From contig CM022666.1 in the NCBI GenBank assembly GCA_012295275.1, forward strand, positions 6,042,019 to 6,106,018: 64,000 bases of DNA, in the 5' to 3' direction. The notes beneath the pieces were generated by a model. That model was not told the DNA's origin. It was given only the letters and a program-made list of their open reading frames with translations, and did not search any database. The first letter of the stretch is position 1. The number at the start of each line of letters is the position of its first letter. Origin of the DNA: Chrysomallon squamiferum (Eukaryota; Mollusca; Gastropoda; Neomphalida; Peltospiridae). Shown here one piece after another: positions 48,539-61,197 of this stretch. Both the position numbers and the translations under genes were made by a program.

Positions 48539-48610
48539 TCCGATGTGGTCTAGTGGTTAGGATTCCTGGCTTTCACCCAGGTGGCCCGGGTTCAATTCCC
48601 GGCATCGGAA
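48539..48610 (+). tRNA. tRNA-Glu(TTC), intact
   Basis: Fully paired cloverleaf with a T5 terminator starting 3 nt after the 3' end. Likely functional. Confidence 0.93.
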
Positions 48611-49099
48611 CATTTTTCTTGCATTAAATTATATTTATTTTGAATTCTAAACCCTTATTTCTGGTTGGATATTCTTCGGATAAATTATAGTTTATAATTT
48701 CTTGAAATTATTTTAGAATATTAGACAACTGTCATTATCAGAAATAGGCTTGTTTGGAACAGTTAGGTTAGATAAGTTTTTTAAGAATATTTTTCTTTTT
48801 AAATAATTGGTTTACTGTAATTTATAAAGTTCTAAAAAATAATAACTAAATGAAATGTTTAGGAAAGGGTTGACACTTTAATAATGTCTGACAACTATTA
48901 ATATTTATCTGCTAATTCCTGAAATCGTACTACAGTTACATAATCTATTTCCTTTAGAATTTAGAGGTAAAGAAATATAATTTAAAACTGAGTGCTTATC
49001 AGAATCAATTAATGCACTAGTCTGGTTTCACGGGAGTCAGCTCGTAAGAATGAGCCGAGGTTTTTTTTTTTTTTCAGTGGTTAATTCAAATTGTTATAA
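48611..49099. other. Spacer between tRNA cluster and LINE remnant
   Basis: Begins as older-cluster spacer and then becomes unrecognised AT-rich DNA. It holds a GC-richer patch with a short hairpin (GCTCGTAAGAATGAGC, near 49039-49054) and a T run. No gene. Confidence 0.5.
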
Positions 49100-50454
49100 A
49101 TGAAAAGGGCAATAATTGTTTTTTTAAATTGCTGGCTTCCTTTTTATCAACCCTTTTTATGCTGAAATGTTATCAGCTTGGGAATATGTTAATAATGGAG
49201 AACGTATTTTCCCACTTGATATAGACGAAATATGGTCACAGCCACTTTTATCAGAATCCATTCATTAAATGTAAAAACAAATTATTACTATTTAGTTCTT
49301 TTATTAAAAGTGGAATAGTCAAAGTGGCTGATATTGCATATGAAGAAATATAAGGTTTTCTCCCTTTTACAGCTATTGTAGAAATTATTGATGAAAAATC
49401 TCCAGAATTATCTAAAAAACAAATTTATATATCTTACAATGTTAGTAAGAAATCACTCCCAGATGAATGGAAAAGTTCTTATAATAGAAATGCTAAAAGA
49501 TTAACACTTAATAAAGATATAATTTTGTTTCAGAAGAATGAAATGATAATTGTTAGTAAATTTACTGTTAAAATAATTTATTCTATATTAATTTAAAAAA
49601 ACGTTAAATCACCTACTTGTGAAGAAAAATGGAATGATCTTGGTTTTAATATATTCTGGCGACCAGTTTGGAAATGGATACACTATAGTGATAAATTTAC
49701 TGAATTTATAGACTTAGATTTTAGAACAGTTCATCATATAATATATATACATATAGTAAATTATATAGATATTGCAAAATCTCATCTAGTATATGTCCAG
49801 TGTGTTTGAAGGATGATAAAGATTTGTGCCATTTATTTTGGTATTGTGAAGAACTGACGGAATTAATATCAGTCTTTCATGAAATATGTATTCAAATATT
49901 TAAGAAAACAGGTTTTTCTCTGGATCAATGAAAAAGATTATTAATATTGGATGTTATCTAAAAATTGAAAATTGTACAATAGAATTTATTAATTATTCTT
50001 TCAATTTATAGAATATCAGTGTTCAAGAGGCGTGTGATAGCTCAACTGAAAGGAACAAACATCAGTATAATACATTTTTTTAGAAATTATGTCTATCAGT
50101 GCTTTGAAATCATTGTAAATCAATATCGTATTCAGCACAAACTTTCAATTTTTATTAACAAATATGTTAAGAATAATATTTTTCTAGAATTAAAAAATGA
50201 CATACTTATTTTCAAATATTCTTTAGCAAGCTATAAATAATAAATATCGCTATATCATAAAAATGGATAAAAGAATTTTTATTATAACATACTGTCAATA
50301 TATGTGAGTATTCTGAGTAAATAAGTATGCGTGCGTGTGAGTGTGACTGATATGTGAGAGGAAGCCTATTTTTTATTGTTGTTATTTACAGTTTTAATGT
50401 TATTTTAATTGTGTACAACTGTTGATTATATCAATAAAGATACAATTTATAAAA
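49100..50454 (+). mobile_element. Degenerate LINE retrotransposon, 3' end
   Basis: Conceptual translation with several frameshifts and stops resembles the C-terminal part of LINE ORF2: an FYQPF..AWEYVNNGERIF segment, an IWSQPLL segment, then a late CPVCLKDDKDLCHLFWYCEEL-like cysteine/histidine motif near 49795-49855 (a typical post-RT zinc-knuckle position). The longest remaining open piece is 50019-50240. It ends with AATAAA at 50433-50438 and a short A-rich tail. It is 5' truncated and inactive. The clade (L1/Tx1-like) is only a suggestion. Confidence 0.7.
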
Positions 50455-50505
50455 AGCATCAGACTTTTAATCTGAGGGTCTAGGGTTTGAGTCCTTAAGT
50501 CGGCT
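50455..50505 (+). pseudogene. 3' two-thirds of a tRNA-Lys(TTT)
   Basis: The anticodon arm TCAGA-CTTTTAA-TCTGA is perfect and the T arm TAGGG/CCTTA is intact. The 3' acceptor strand AGTCGGC is followed by a T5 run at 50511. Nucleotides 1-22 of the tRNA are missing and replaced by the LINE 3' tail. Confidence 0.8.
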
Positions 50506-50524
50506 TAGTCGTTTTTCTTCTTGT

Positions 50525-50782
50525 ACTTATTTTCTCAATTTTGGAGAACAATTAAGAAAATAATCAAATTCTACTAAAAAACTATACAAAGAAAATGGAT
50601 TAATTAGAAATACGGAACATGTATTAGAATATTCTTATGAATTTTATTCAAAGTTACATACACAAGAAAACATAGATATTTTTTATTATCAAATAAAATA
50701 AAGGATTCTGAAAGCGAAAACTGTGAGAAAGATATTACAATTAAAGAATTAAGCGATGCCTTAAAAAATAAAATAAAAAAGA
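50525..50782 (+). mobile_element. Second degenerate LINE fragment (ORF2 linker before RT)
   Basis: Broken frames spell KKLYKENGLI, EFYSKLHTQE and ITIKELSDALKN, the usual order of the segment between endonuclease and reverse transcriptase in LINE ORF2 proteins. It is in the same orientation as the fragment at 49100. It ends in an A-rich tail (50764-50780) that contacts a tRNA-Glu fragment. Confidence 0.65.
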
Positions 50783-50832
50783 GATTCCTGGCTTCCACCC
50801 AAGCGGCCCTGGATCAATTCCCGGCATCGGAA
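50783..50832 (+). pseudogene. 3' two-thirds of a tRNA-Glu, degenerate
   Basis: Starts at tRNA position 23 and runs to the discriminator base. The anticodon loop reads CTTCCAC, and the T stem (CCTGG) and B box (GGATCAATTCC) are mutated. Nucleotides 1-22 are missing. Downstream DNA continues as a diverged satellite spacer. Confidence 0.8.
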
Positions 50833-51396
50833 ACATAATCTGTGTTGTAAATTACATTTATTTTGAGTTCTGAACAACTGTGATTATCAGAAATATTTAA
50901 GAATGTTTCTTCTTTTTAAACAACTGTTTATTCCGTGTAGAATGATCAAATGATTATTAAGTCAACATGTTAGAATGCCTATATATTTGGTATTGCCTTT
51001 TGTTATTTATCTTTTGTGTTTAGGATTTCAAATGCTCTATAGATTCAGGTTGTAGTCTTTTCCTCAGGACTGGAATATGAATTATTATTATTATTATTCT
51101 TTTTTTTCCCCCTTCGGTTATTAAATTAAATGATCTGTGTATGTATATATTTAAATGAGTGCGGAAATGGATTACTTCTAACAAAGGTTTTCTTCTATTC
51201 CCCGCACGATATATTGATCGGTAAATAAAACCAAATCTTTATTAAAAACGTTTTTGGACGATAGTTGGAAAAGAAAACAGTCCAAACAGACGCACAGTGA
51301 GATGTAATGATCAAATTTTAATAAAATGTTGTTATTATTAAGATAGTGTTAATGTTCTAATCTGACAAAAATAAATAATACATTGTCAAAAACGAA
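50833..51396 (+). repeat. Diverged single copy of the satellite spacer
   Basis: Matches the satellite in order: CATAATCT, ATTACATTTATTTTGAGTTC, TTTATTCCGTGTA, ATTATTAAGT, TTTGGTATTGC, TCTTCTATTCCCCGC, then AAACCAAATCTTT. It has a roughly 130-bp unrelated stretch near 51010-51150. It looks like a relic of the ancestral unit. Confidence 0.8.
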
Positions 51397-51468
51397 TTCC
51401 GATGCCGGGAATTGAACCCGGGCCGCCTGGGTGAAAGCCAGGAATCCTAACCACTAGACCACATCGGA
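51397..51468 (-). tRNA. tRNA-Glu(TTC), intact
   Basis: Fully paired - strand cloverleaf with position 44 C instead of T. A T5 terminator lies 4-8 nt past the end (AAAAA at 51388-51392 on +). The 5' flank does not share the conserved flank of the other copies. Confidence 0.93.
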
Positions 51469-52940
51469 CTGTTAGAAATAGTGTCAATATTTTGATACTA
51501 TCATCACGAAGCCATTTACAGACGACAAACGATATTGGTTCGTTGAGGCCCAAGTAAGATTTGCAGAAAACAAAAAATATATACACATTATTCTTCATTC
51601 TGATTGTTAAATCGCGATAATTTATTATACTTACACAATAACGCAGTTTTATAAAGTTTGAAATATGAAAGAAACACATAAAAAAGCTTCTTTCTTGTGG
51701 GTAATTTTCTTTTTGTTTCTATTTTCCATTATTCACGTGATACAATACTTCCGGTGTTAGCCACCTACATCAGTGATGAGCGTTGTTATAAAATTTACTT
51801 TTTATTTTTAATTAGGTTTAGATATAATAAATAAAATACAATAAAATAAAATAAAGATTAGTCTCCATAATTATGAGAATAGTCTGTTCTTGTCGATTTC
51901 CGTAACAATTCATAGTTCTTAACTATCAGGCAGTTTTTAAAACCAGGGGTACTAGTAGAGTAGAACGAATGTTCTAATTCTGGAAAGAAAGAAGCAACAA
52001 CGAAAAAGTACCAAAAAATAAAACAAAACATTTTTCTATAAATATTATTATTCTCTTTATTTTTAATTACTATTCATTTTTTATTTAGAATAGTAATAAA
52101 AAGATAGATGGAATTATATATATATATATATACACACACACATATACACATATGCATATGTATATGTAATGTATCTATATACACAACATAGGCAGACAGA
52201 AGATACAGTGTTTTAAAGAATAACTTTCTGAAGGTTTCAACTATCACTTTAATAACATTCAACTATAAGCTGTATCGACATTTTAGTCACCATTCCTTAT
52301 GATATTTATATTCATGTTTGTCTGTTGATAGCAAACTATTTCAGTGTTAACTTCATTTATACATAGAAATGTGAAAAAAAAAAAAAAAAAAAAAAAAAAA
52401 CATAGCTAAAAAATCAACAAAAAAACCCAACAAAAAAAAGCAGTCTGCTTCAGAATAATCTAATAGCAATAATTTATAAATAAAACTATTTTTTAAAAAT
52501 TTGTTTTATACATGTAACTACATAAAGATTACTATCATGATAAAATTATCAAAATAAAAATACCAATCTCAGGAATGGATTCCCTTCTTACCATTCTTTA
52601 TTAGTAGTAAAGAATGACTGCCTATCATAACTTTGTAGCACGTAAAATGTATATGTTATTGCACATCGCCATTTCATAAAACAGTCTTAAAATGTATACA
52701 AGTTACGCGAAAACAAGACAACACTTCATTTCTTTTAGGCAGCCATGAAACTGTCACACATGGTAAGACTATTTAGTCAACTCAAAGACACTGTTTATGC
52801 AACAAAGGCTTACATTACATCATTTCTGAGTGTTTCGGATATAACTAGATAAAAACCAAGAAGAACAAAAACTCCTCTTCTCCTTTTTTTTCATTCTTTT
52901 TTCTTGGCTGAGATGAGTAACAGCTCTTCAAATATTGTTT
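51469..52940. other. Intergenic DNA
   Basis: AT-rich, with a (TA)n/(CA)n tract at about 52119-52160 and an A run near 52378. No gene is recognised; the right end may hold 3' UTR of the CENP-I gene. Confidence 0.5.
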
Positions 52941-52944
52941 TGTT

Positions 52945-52950
52945 TTTATT
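52945..52950 (-). promoter_or_regulatory. Possible CENP-I polyadenylation signal
   Basis: AATAAA on the - strand about 220 nt after the TGA, the first such hexamer seen downstream. Confidence 0.3.
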
Positions 52951-53172
52951 GTTCACACACAACCTGATTCAAGCAAAATTCACATGCTTCTTTGGAAATC
53001 ACGAAAACATCATTTTGCACCAATGTGGTTGTTTTATCAATGATTTTAATAGCGAGAATTATAAAGCTCATTAAAACTTGAAGTTAGTTTCCAAAAAGGC
53101 TTGTTACATATAGCCTTCAACAACTGTTCTTTCTGCAGCTTAACTGATTGTTCTTTTGCATTTTAAAAGGCA

Positions 53173-53277
53173 TCAGTGATCGGAAGAATGAAGATTTCTG
53201 AGAAACATTTTCAAATACTGAATCACACCACTCAAACCTTGTTGTTCCAAATAATCAAAGTAAGCCTGTTTTAGAAA
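53173..53277 (-). CDS. CENPI: CENP-I terminal exon W15
   Basis: 35 codons including TGA: FLKQAYFDYLEQQGLSG then FLRNLHSSDH. It matches the family C-terminus (YL..QGL.G...F.R..). Confidence 0.87.
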   Translation of the reverse strand, partial: FLKQAYFDYLEQQGLSGVIQYLKMFLRNLHSSDH

Positions 53278-56200
53278 CTGAAAAAAGAAAAGAAATGAAA
53301 AGACTAAATAAATAAATAAATAAAAAGACATAAAAAGAAATAAGAGTTTAAATAACTCAAACAATTTTTCTTGTGTATGAAATAGTGTAAACACGTTAAT
53401 TTTAATTTTAATTTATGTAAACAAATTTTTTGGGAAAAGACAACTATGTATTGAAACAAAAAAGGTTATGTCTTTTATACAAATTATATTTTTTATTTCT
53501 TAAAAAAACTGCCTTTACATTTCTGATAAGATACCAAAAATAATTATCTGTTACTTGTATAAAATCACCCTTTTTTTCACAGGCATATTTTAATAATTAA
53601 GAGTAAAAAAATGGGTTTAAATACACTAATGGCTTGTGACTGCTTGGTCACAGATTTAATAGACAGTACTAATTTTTTTTAGTCTAATAAGAGTTTTAAT
53701 ACTCACTTTTGACCGATTTATTTTGCTTGGTTGGTACCTGGAATCTGGAGGCTGACTCTAAAATAAAAAAAAATGTATTACAATAAATAAATAAATACAA
53801 TATTTTTTTTTTATAAATGTTTAGTGGGGATCTTTAGTGGTGACTCCAAAAGGATACATTAACATTATAATCTGACAGTGCATTTTAAGAATATTTTCAG
53901 AATATTTATGAAATTGTCATTGACTAAAATCTAATAACTGCTGATTGCCTTTTAATTTATTGTGGGGAGTTTAGTTATCAAGCTAGTGCAAAAATATTAA
54001 TTTAAAAAGAATCAGAAAATATCTGTCATTAATTATTATAGTTTACAAATGATACCTGCTAAGAACAAACCTTTTTCCAAAAGTTGTAAACAAAACTTGC
54101 AAATGCTTGGTGCTCATAAATACTAAGGGCCCTATCAATACGAGGAACGGTCAAATCTCTGACATTGGTCACTAATTCCTGCATGGAAGTACCAAGTTCC
54201 AGTTTGGTACTTTGCAGCCTGCACCGAGAAAAACTGTTGCAGACGTCAATGACGATACTGTTGAACTCTGGCACTTTACTCAGACCGATGCACGCCTCAC
54301 CAGATTGTTGCGAGACAGAACGTAGTGCCATGAATGACTTTTTGTAACTGGAAATATAATTTAAAAAAATTACGTATCACATCATTTTACTGTTAATTTT
54401 TCAAATTTTTCAAATTATATTATTATTTAGTTTTTTTTTGGAATCAGTTATTTTGTCTTTGATAAACACAAATACTGTTTTGGGTAATGTGAATTTGTTT
54501 TTTTTCCTCAACCCATAATCTCATTTTCTTAAAATATTAATTCTCCAAAAGCAACGATTTAATTAAAGTATGATATATATTTTATATAGTAAAGATACCA
54601 CTTTGGAATCCTCCCCAAACAAACAAAAACAAACAAACCCTCCAAAACCCCACAACTAATAAAACAATCTAAGAAAAAATACAAAACCACTAGAAAGATT
54701 ACTAATGATGTTTAAATTTATGTGACTGATTATAAAGTAAATAAACTGCAAAACAGATACATGTTTGTAACTTAATGAATAAACAATGAACTGTCTTTTA
54801 ATTGTTTATAATGATGGTGATAAAAACATTTCCGTAAAATCCGTTTATACTTGTTTATCAAACTGGTTAATGAAGTAAATAAATTTCAAAAATAATACTT
54901 GCATAACGCATTCAAATAGAGAATTAATCATAATGTTGGTCATGATAATGACATTTTTAGAACAAAACTTTCAGCTTACCTGCACAAGATAGAGCAGAGT
55001 TTGTTGCAGCTGTAGGCTGAATTACTAAATATGATTCTGCTGATTAGGAATTTTGATGGCAGGAACAAATATGGAATCTCAAACCTCTGATTCAATGTAG
55101 ACAGCTGAAAAAGCCAAACAAATAAACAATATATATAAACAACAACAACAACAACAATAATAGTAATAATAATAGCAATAGTAATAACAATAACAGTAAT
55201 AATAATAATAATAGAAATAACTAATAATAATAATAATAACATTAAAAAAAAAAAAATAACAAAACAACAATAACAATATTAAAAGTAACAACAACAAAAA
55301 TAATTTTAAAATATTTAAAATTGGTGTTACTAGGTCCACTGTAGATTTCTGTTCAGATAATTAGCTGGGACTATTGTTTTTAACAATAATAATTAAAAAA
55401 ATTACTAATTCATAGAAATATTTCCCCAAGGGTACTGGATAATAAAATGTGGATCTTAAAATTTAATGATTTTTATGTCCAGCAGAAAATCATTTGTTCT
55501 CATTGTTATTCAAGAATGCTGATGAAATAATTATATGTTGAAATAAAAATTAGCAGTTCAAACATTATTACAACTCTGTATACAAAGTATTTCATGATGT
55601 AAAAAATAATTTTTAATTTTTGCACTGTAAAATTTTTTAAATTCAATTTTTATTTACATTTAATTTCCAATGTTTAGTTAAAATTTATTTATTATTTATT
55701 TCATTTTTGATTTTTTTTTTTTTTTTTTCTTCTAGAAAAGAAAATACATTAATCTGTGATAAGTATATTAAAAAACCCAGAATTATACTGCAAACAATAA
55801 ACAGAACTCCACAATAAGAAAATCTGTTAAAAAAAAAAAATGTTCTCCACTCCTACAACATTTGTTATCAATAAGCTACATAAATTAAATATTAATACCA
55901 GTTCAATATAACCAATGACATGGTACATGAAAAGAGTGTTGTCATTTTCTGCAATAAGTCCAACGTTAGCTATTGATATAACAAACTGGACAAGTTCCTG
56001 CAGTGTCTCAATAGGATCAAATTTCTCTGTGGTTTCCTGAAATAATGACAGACTGAAAAAAAAAAAAATAAGAAGAATTAGTAATATAATAATAATAATT
56101 TATTAATAACAGCAACAAGAAATGAGAGAAATTATTTATAATCACAAAAATAAAAAAAAGTACTAAAACAAAACAATACATATTTAAACAGCTAAATGAC

Positions 56201-59200
56201 TGACTGCTCTTTAACACATTATCATAACTCTTTAAAAAAATGTTTTTATCACAAACTTTCTAATTCAATTTAATTAATTCCTTTAAGTTTCCAAAGCAAC
56301 TTAATATTACTAAGTGGCAAAGCTGTAAAACTACCGTATATACTTGTGTACAAGGCGACCTTATGTATAAGTCAATGTGTATTTTAAGACCAAAAATTGC
56401 GTCATTTTAGGTATTACTTGTGTATAAGTCAACTGTAGATTCCAGGCACCGTCACTATTTTTAGACCAGTGTGACAGTGCCATGAAGGCCTACATTGTAC
56501 GCCTACTGTAACATAGCTTGCACGAACATACCATAATAACGTAAATGCATGTATTACATGAGCTATGGCCTAAATGTATCATAAATAGTATCTCTTTAAT
56601 GTAATAGGTCTAACATGGAGACCTAACTTACCGTTATATTTAGCCGTTCTATGATTTACAAAATTTGTCGGTAGTGGATATTAATGACGATTGCAATATT
56701 ATTTCACCAAATTCTTTACAATTAAACAAGTGAGTTTTGTTTATGAAATTAGGACCGATATTTAGTGCAATTTGGCAGAGAAGTCTGCATTCCTAGATCA
56801 TTGCAAGACGCCGTAAGGCATAACGCCGTACTGACTGTTTTCTCGCTTTAAAATGTATTTTTATGTCATTAAACAGAAGAATATCATGTTTTACCTTCAT
56901 ATTTGGTTTTGTTATTTAATTTTTCAAAATTTTTTATACGATAAAATTATATTTTTGAAAAGCTGAAAGACCGCGATTATTTTAGATGCATCCCGTAGCA
57001 AAAAATAGTCAAAATGGCGACTCTTCGGCAACAGCTACAAAACCATTACCTATGTATAAGTCGACCCCCATAATATTACCTTAATATAGTCTCCCAAAAA
57101 TTCGACTTATACACAAGTATATACGGTAATTCAAATTGCAGTTAAAACTGTTTTTAACCATTCAAAGTCGTGAATTCAAAAATTAGCTTTCTGTAAGGTC
57201 ATTTTGTTAAATACAAGTCTGTTATTTGGGAAAAGTTTTAATTAAGTCATTATAATGTATCTCTACTTGTTTTGCTGTTAAATATACTCTTAATATTTTT
57301 TTAAATTAGAGAATAAAGTTAAGAAAATAAAAAGATTTGTAACTTGAAGGGTTAATTTTTTCTTAAGAATTAATAAGAATCTTTCCCTTTCTTACAATCA
57401 GTAAATTTATTATGTCTGCTGTTTCTAAATAAATTTTTTAGAACAAAGTTTAGAAGATTAAACCTCAGAATATCATTTGTTTTTCTTCTAAATAATCCTT
57501 TGACCTAAATAAATTTACTTTTTCCTCTTCTCTCAAGTTATGATCTCTAAATATAATATTAATGATGCCTCCAAATTATAATTTTAGAATATGGTTTAGA
57601 AAATAACATGTTCAGTAGACTGGAATGTTATTATTAACCACGAATAAGATCATTTTACTTTTTTTTGCTCCTTTCAGTGAAGCAACAGTAAATGTAACAG
57701 ACTTTGGATTGCCTCTAAATTTAGGATAATTATTTTGAAAACAGAAGACTCACTATGTTGAAACATTGTTTCCTGAAGACTGAGAGGAGATGCTCTCACT
57801 TTCATGTTGTGATAATGAATTTTTGTACCGAAACAGTTCCAGCGAAGCATAGTTCTCTGTCAGATCTGTTAGTGTCAAAATAACCTGACACTGAATAAAA
57901 ACAAAAGTAAAGTAATATAAGAATTAATAATAATAATAATTAAGGCTCAAAGATATAAAATATTTTGCAAAAATAAATCACATTTTAATATCTTTGAAAG
58001 CAGATTAAATAGGAGAAATAAAATATTTTGTAAAAATGAATAACATTTTAATATTTTTGAAAAGTTCCTAAACAATAGTTTATTTTTATGCAAAGGACCC
58101 CCAAAATTTATATTTTTAATCAATTTAAACTGGTAAAAATGATGATAGATCCTTATAAAAACAACAATAAAAAAAAAAATACCATAATGAATGCGAGATT
58201 TAAGAATAATCGTCTTACCTTGAAATAAACAGAAGATGTGAAGAATAATTTCCGTAGAGGTTCCAGTACCATTTCTTTCAAAACTAAAATGGAACCAAAC
58301 AATAATAATATATATAGAAATAATTATTTAGAAATATTCATACATATAACCTAATTACCTTGTATTAAAAGTAAAACAGAAAACTATTTTAACTATTTTG
58401 TGCTTATTGCCAATTCAGAAACATTTGTTATCTGATCAAGAGAAATCTCATTTCAGTCAGTACATTTGAATAGATGCATTTTTTCTATATTATTATCACA
58501 CTTTATTTTTAGGTGTCAATGAACATAAAAAACTAAAAACCCAGTTAAATGGCAACACTAAATTTGTCAGTATCAACATAAGTACATTTTAAAAACAGAG
58601 CAAACTATTTTTTTTTTTTTTTTTGTTTATTATCTTTCAGACTATCATATTAATGTGCACGAACAGAAATTAGAATTTAAAATTCTGTGGGATAATGTTA
58701 TGGAGTATAGTAATGGATTTTTATACAAATATTCTTTAATGTGTGTTTGTGTCTCTCTCTTTCTTCCTCTCTGTTATGTCAAACATATTTATTTATTATT
58801 ATTATTTTTTTTTTTTTTTAATATCAGACTGACAATACTATCTAGAGGAGTAGCAAAGTTTCACTTCAGTTAATTGTAACCTACCTGTTCCTGGCTGCAT
58901 CCTTGATCTACCTATAAGCTGTAGAATGTAAGGTCTGTAGTCAGAACCATTCCACCTGTGTAGATACATGTGCAGAAAATTGTCCACAACAGGAATTCCT
59001 TCCTAAAAACAAAAAGAAATATCTCACTTTTGACGCTTTTATATTATTACTATTATTATAATTATTATTGTTTTGTTGTTGTTATTAATATTATTGTTGT
59101 GTTGTTATTATTACTATTATTATTATTTATTTGTTATATATATTTTACTTTACTGTATGTTACTTTATTAACTGTATAATCTGATATGAAATTAGTATTG

Positions 59201-61153
59201 CAGTAATTAACTGTACAAGATACAGAGAATAACTTATCAAGTTTAGAGATATCTGGTATCCAGAATAAGCTCACTGTTATAATAAGACCACAAATTAGTA
59301 AATAATAAAAATATTTCTTTACCAACCTCTTAACTAATTTCTATTTACAAACAAAAACATAGAAATTTATAAAAGTTATCATTTCTTTCTTTCTCTAACT
59401 TGTGCAACTGATTATAAATTATGTAACTGATCTATCTGCTATAAAAAAAAAGAGTGGGGGAAGAAACCCCACCAAATAAGGCAAAAAACCCACCTGTAAA
59501 AAATCTGTGAACAGAATCAAATGCTGTAGCAATTTTTCAGCTTCTGCATTATAACCTGAACAGTTTAATAACTCTAAAAAAATGAAGAAAAAATAGAAAG
59601 ATCAGAAACAAAAATTAAAGGAGGCAATATTTAAATGAAAGAACCATCTACATTCACTACATTAAACTTAGCTACTCAAAAACTCCATGAAGAAATGTTT
59701 ATGATCTCTCAGCATAAATATATATCAGAAAGGGTTAATATACAAATAAGTAAATATATCTGTTGACAATTTAATTCAAACACATATCACTGTTATGAAG
59801 AAAGATAAAAATCACAAAAACATCTCTGTTATCTATCCCAGCAGTTATGAGAAACAATACTACACAATAAACAAATCAGATGGTTCCATAAAGTGGTAAC
59901 AAAATTCTCCTAAATATTGAATACAAAAGCTTTCGTGCTAAACAAAAACAAAATCTACACATGTTCATAATTATGTATTTTATTCTGAAGTCATTCAACA
60001 TATTCAGTCCTTTCCATTCAGCTTAATGTGTATGAAAGAAAGGATAGGACATATCTCTAAACCAGGGTACTGGAGGATTTTTATACCTGTCTGTCAAAGA
60101 AAGGATGGGACGTATCTCTTATCCAAGCAGGGCACTCAAGGTGTTTTGGTCTCCTCTGATTTAACAATATAACCATGTCTACATCTAACATTCAAAAAGG
60201 ATATTAACACATGATGCATCTTGCAGAAAAACAAAATTAATGGAAATAAGCTCTTTTTAAATACCTTCAACCAGTGTGTGCTGTATCCAGTAACTGAATC
60301 TGGATGCTATGGCTTTGTCTCCAGAATAGGCAACTATGTGTTGAAGAAGAGGATCTCGTAGAGCTGCTGAAATCTGGCTTGGAATCTGAATATAAATATT
60401 AAAAATACATATCCAGGATATTCCAATAACTGATAATTGGAATCAAATATATTCAAATTAATTTAATTTTGTAATTTTGTAATATGTATATATATATATA
60501 TATTTTAAAAAATTAACTTAATTGTAACAACATATATGTTAAAACTAACTCATATATTTATATTTTAATTAACTCAATTATATGTGTATACTGATCAAAA
60601 CTTAAAGTGAAAAATCTATCCAAACTGACAATAAAATAATGGTGACTCATCCATGTCATAATGCTAAAGCATTAGCCAGTGCCAGTAAAATTCACATTTA
60701 ATGCTGTTTGCATTTATTATGGATCTGCTACAAACCGTACTTCTATTCTGTCAATTTTGTCAACCATTTCCATGAATGAGCCGATATGAACAAGAGGAAC
60801 TTGGGCAACATCGAAAGACAAAGAGATTTTCTCCACAGCCTGGCTTCGGTCACCCTCACCCGAACTGGACACAGACACAGGTGGGAATCACCTCACGACG
60901 TCGACGTTTTGAGGCCTGAAATAAAAAGTAGATATGTAACTAAATTCATAGATATATATATATATGTAGACATGTGTGTATGCGTGTGAGAGAGACAGAG
61001 AGCTTTTATATACACACACACATACATACACAACTTTCTGTTTACACAAAATTTAAGTTCTGTTTTGTCTAGACATTCAAGATTTTTTTTTTAAAGTTGA
61101 CAAAGTTTAAAAATTCTTCCTAAAATGTTACAGTAGTGATACAATAAAATACT

Positions 61154-61197
<44 letters not shown>

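Larger units (their letters stand above)
46446..48610 (+). repeat. Older tRNA-Glu cluster with alternating spacers (1.07-kb dimer repeat)
   Basis: Spacers after 46445 and 47516 are one type (TTTGCATTAAATTATAT, then TGCTATGTAAACCC). Spacers after 47001, 48075 and 48610 are another (CATATTTT/CTTGCATTA, then TTTTGAATTCTAA). Like copies are 1071-1094 bp apart. Divergence between copies is clearly higher than in the satellite. The shared TTTAAATAA(C/T)TG block shows that the satellite spacer is homologous. Confidence 0.85.

Noticed and set aside
50019-50240. A 73-residue protein gene
   Set aside because: It continues the broken LINE ORF2 reading upstream and has no independent signals.
50783-50832. 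A tRNA-Gly(TCC) reading of the degenerate fragment
   Set aside because: The apparent anticodon comes from one substitution in a tRNA-Glu relic that lacks its 5' third.
54165-54347. A + strand 60-residue frame
   Set aside because: Antisense shadow of CENP-I exon W13.
60786-60989. A + strand 67-residue frame
   Set aside because: It is antisense to CENP-I exon W5 and runs into (TA)n intron sequence.
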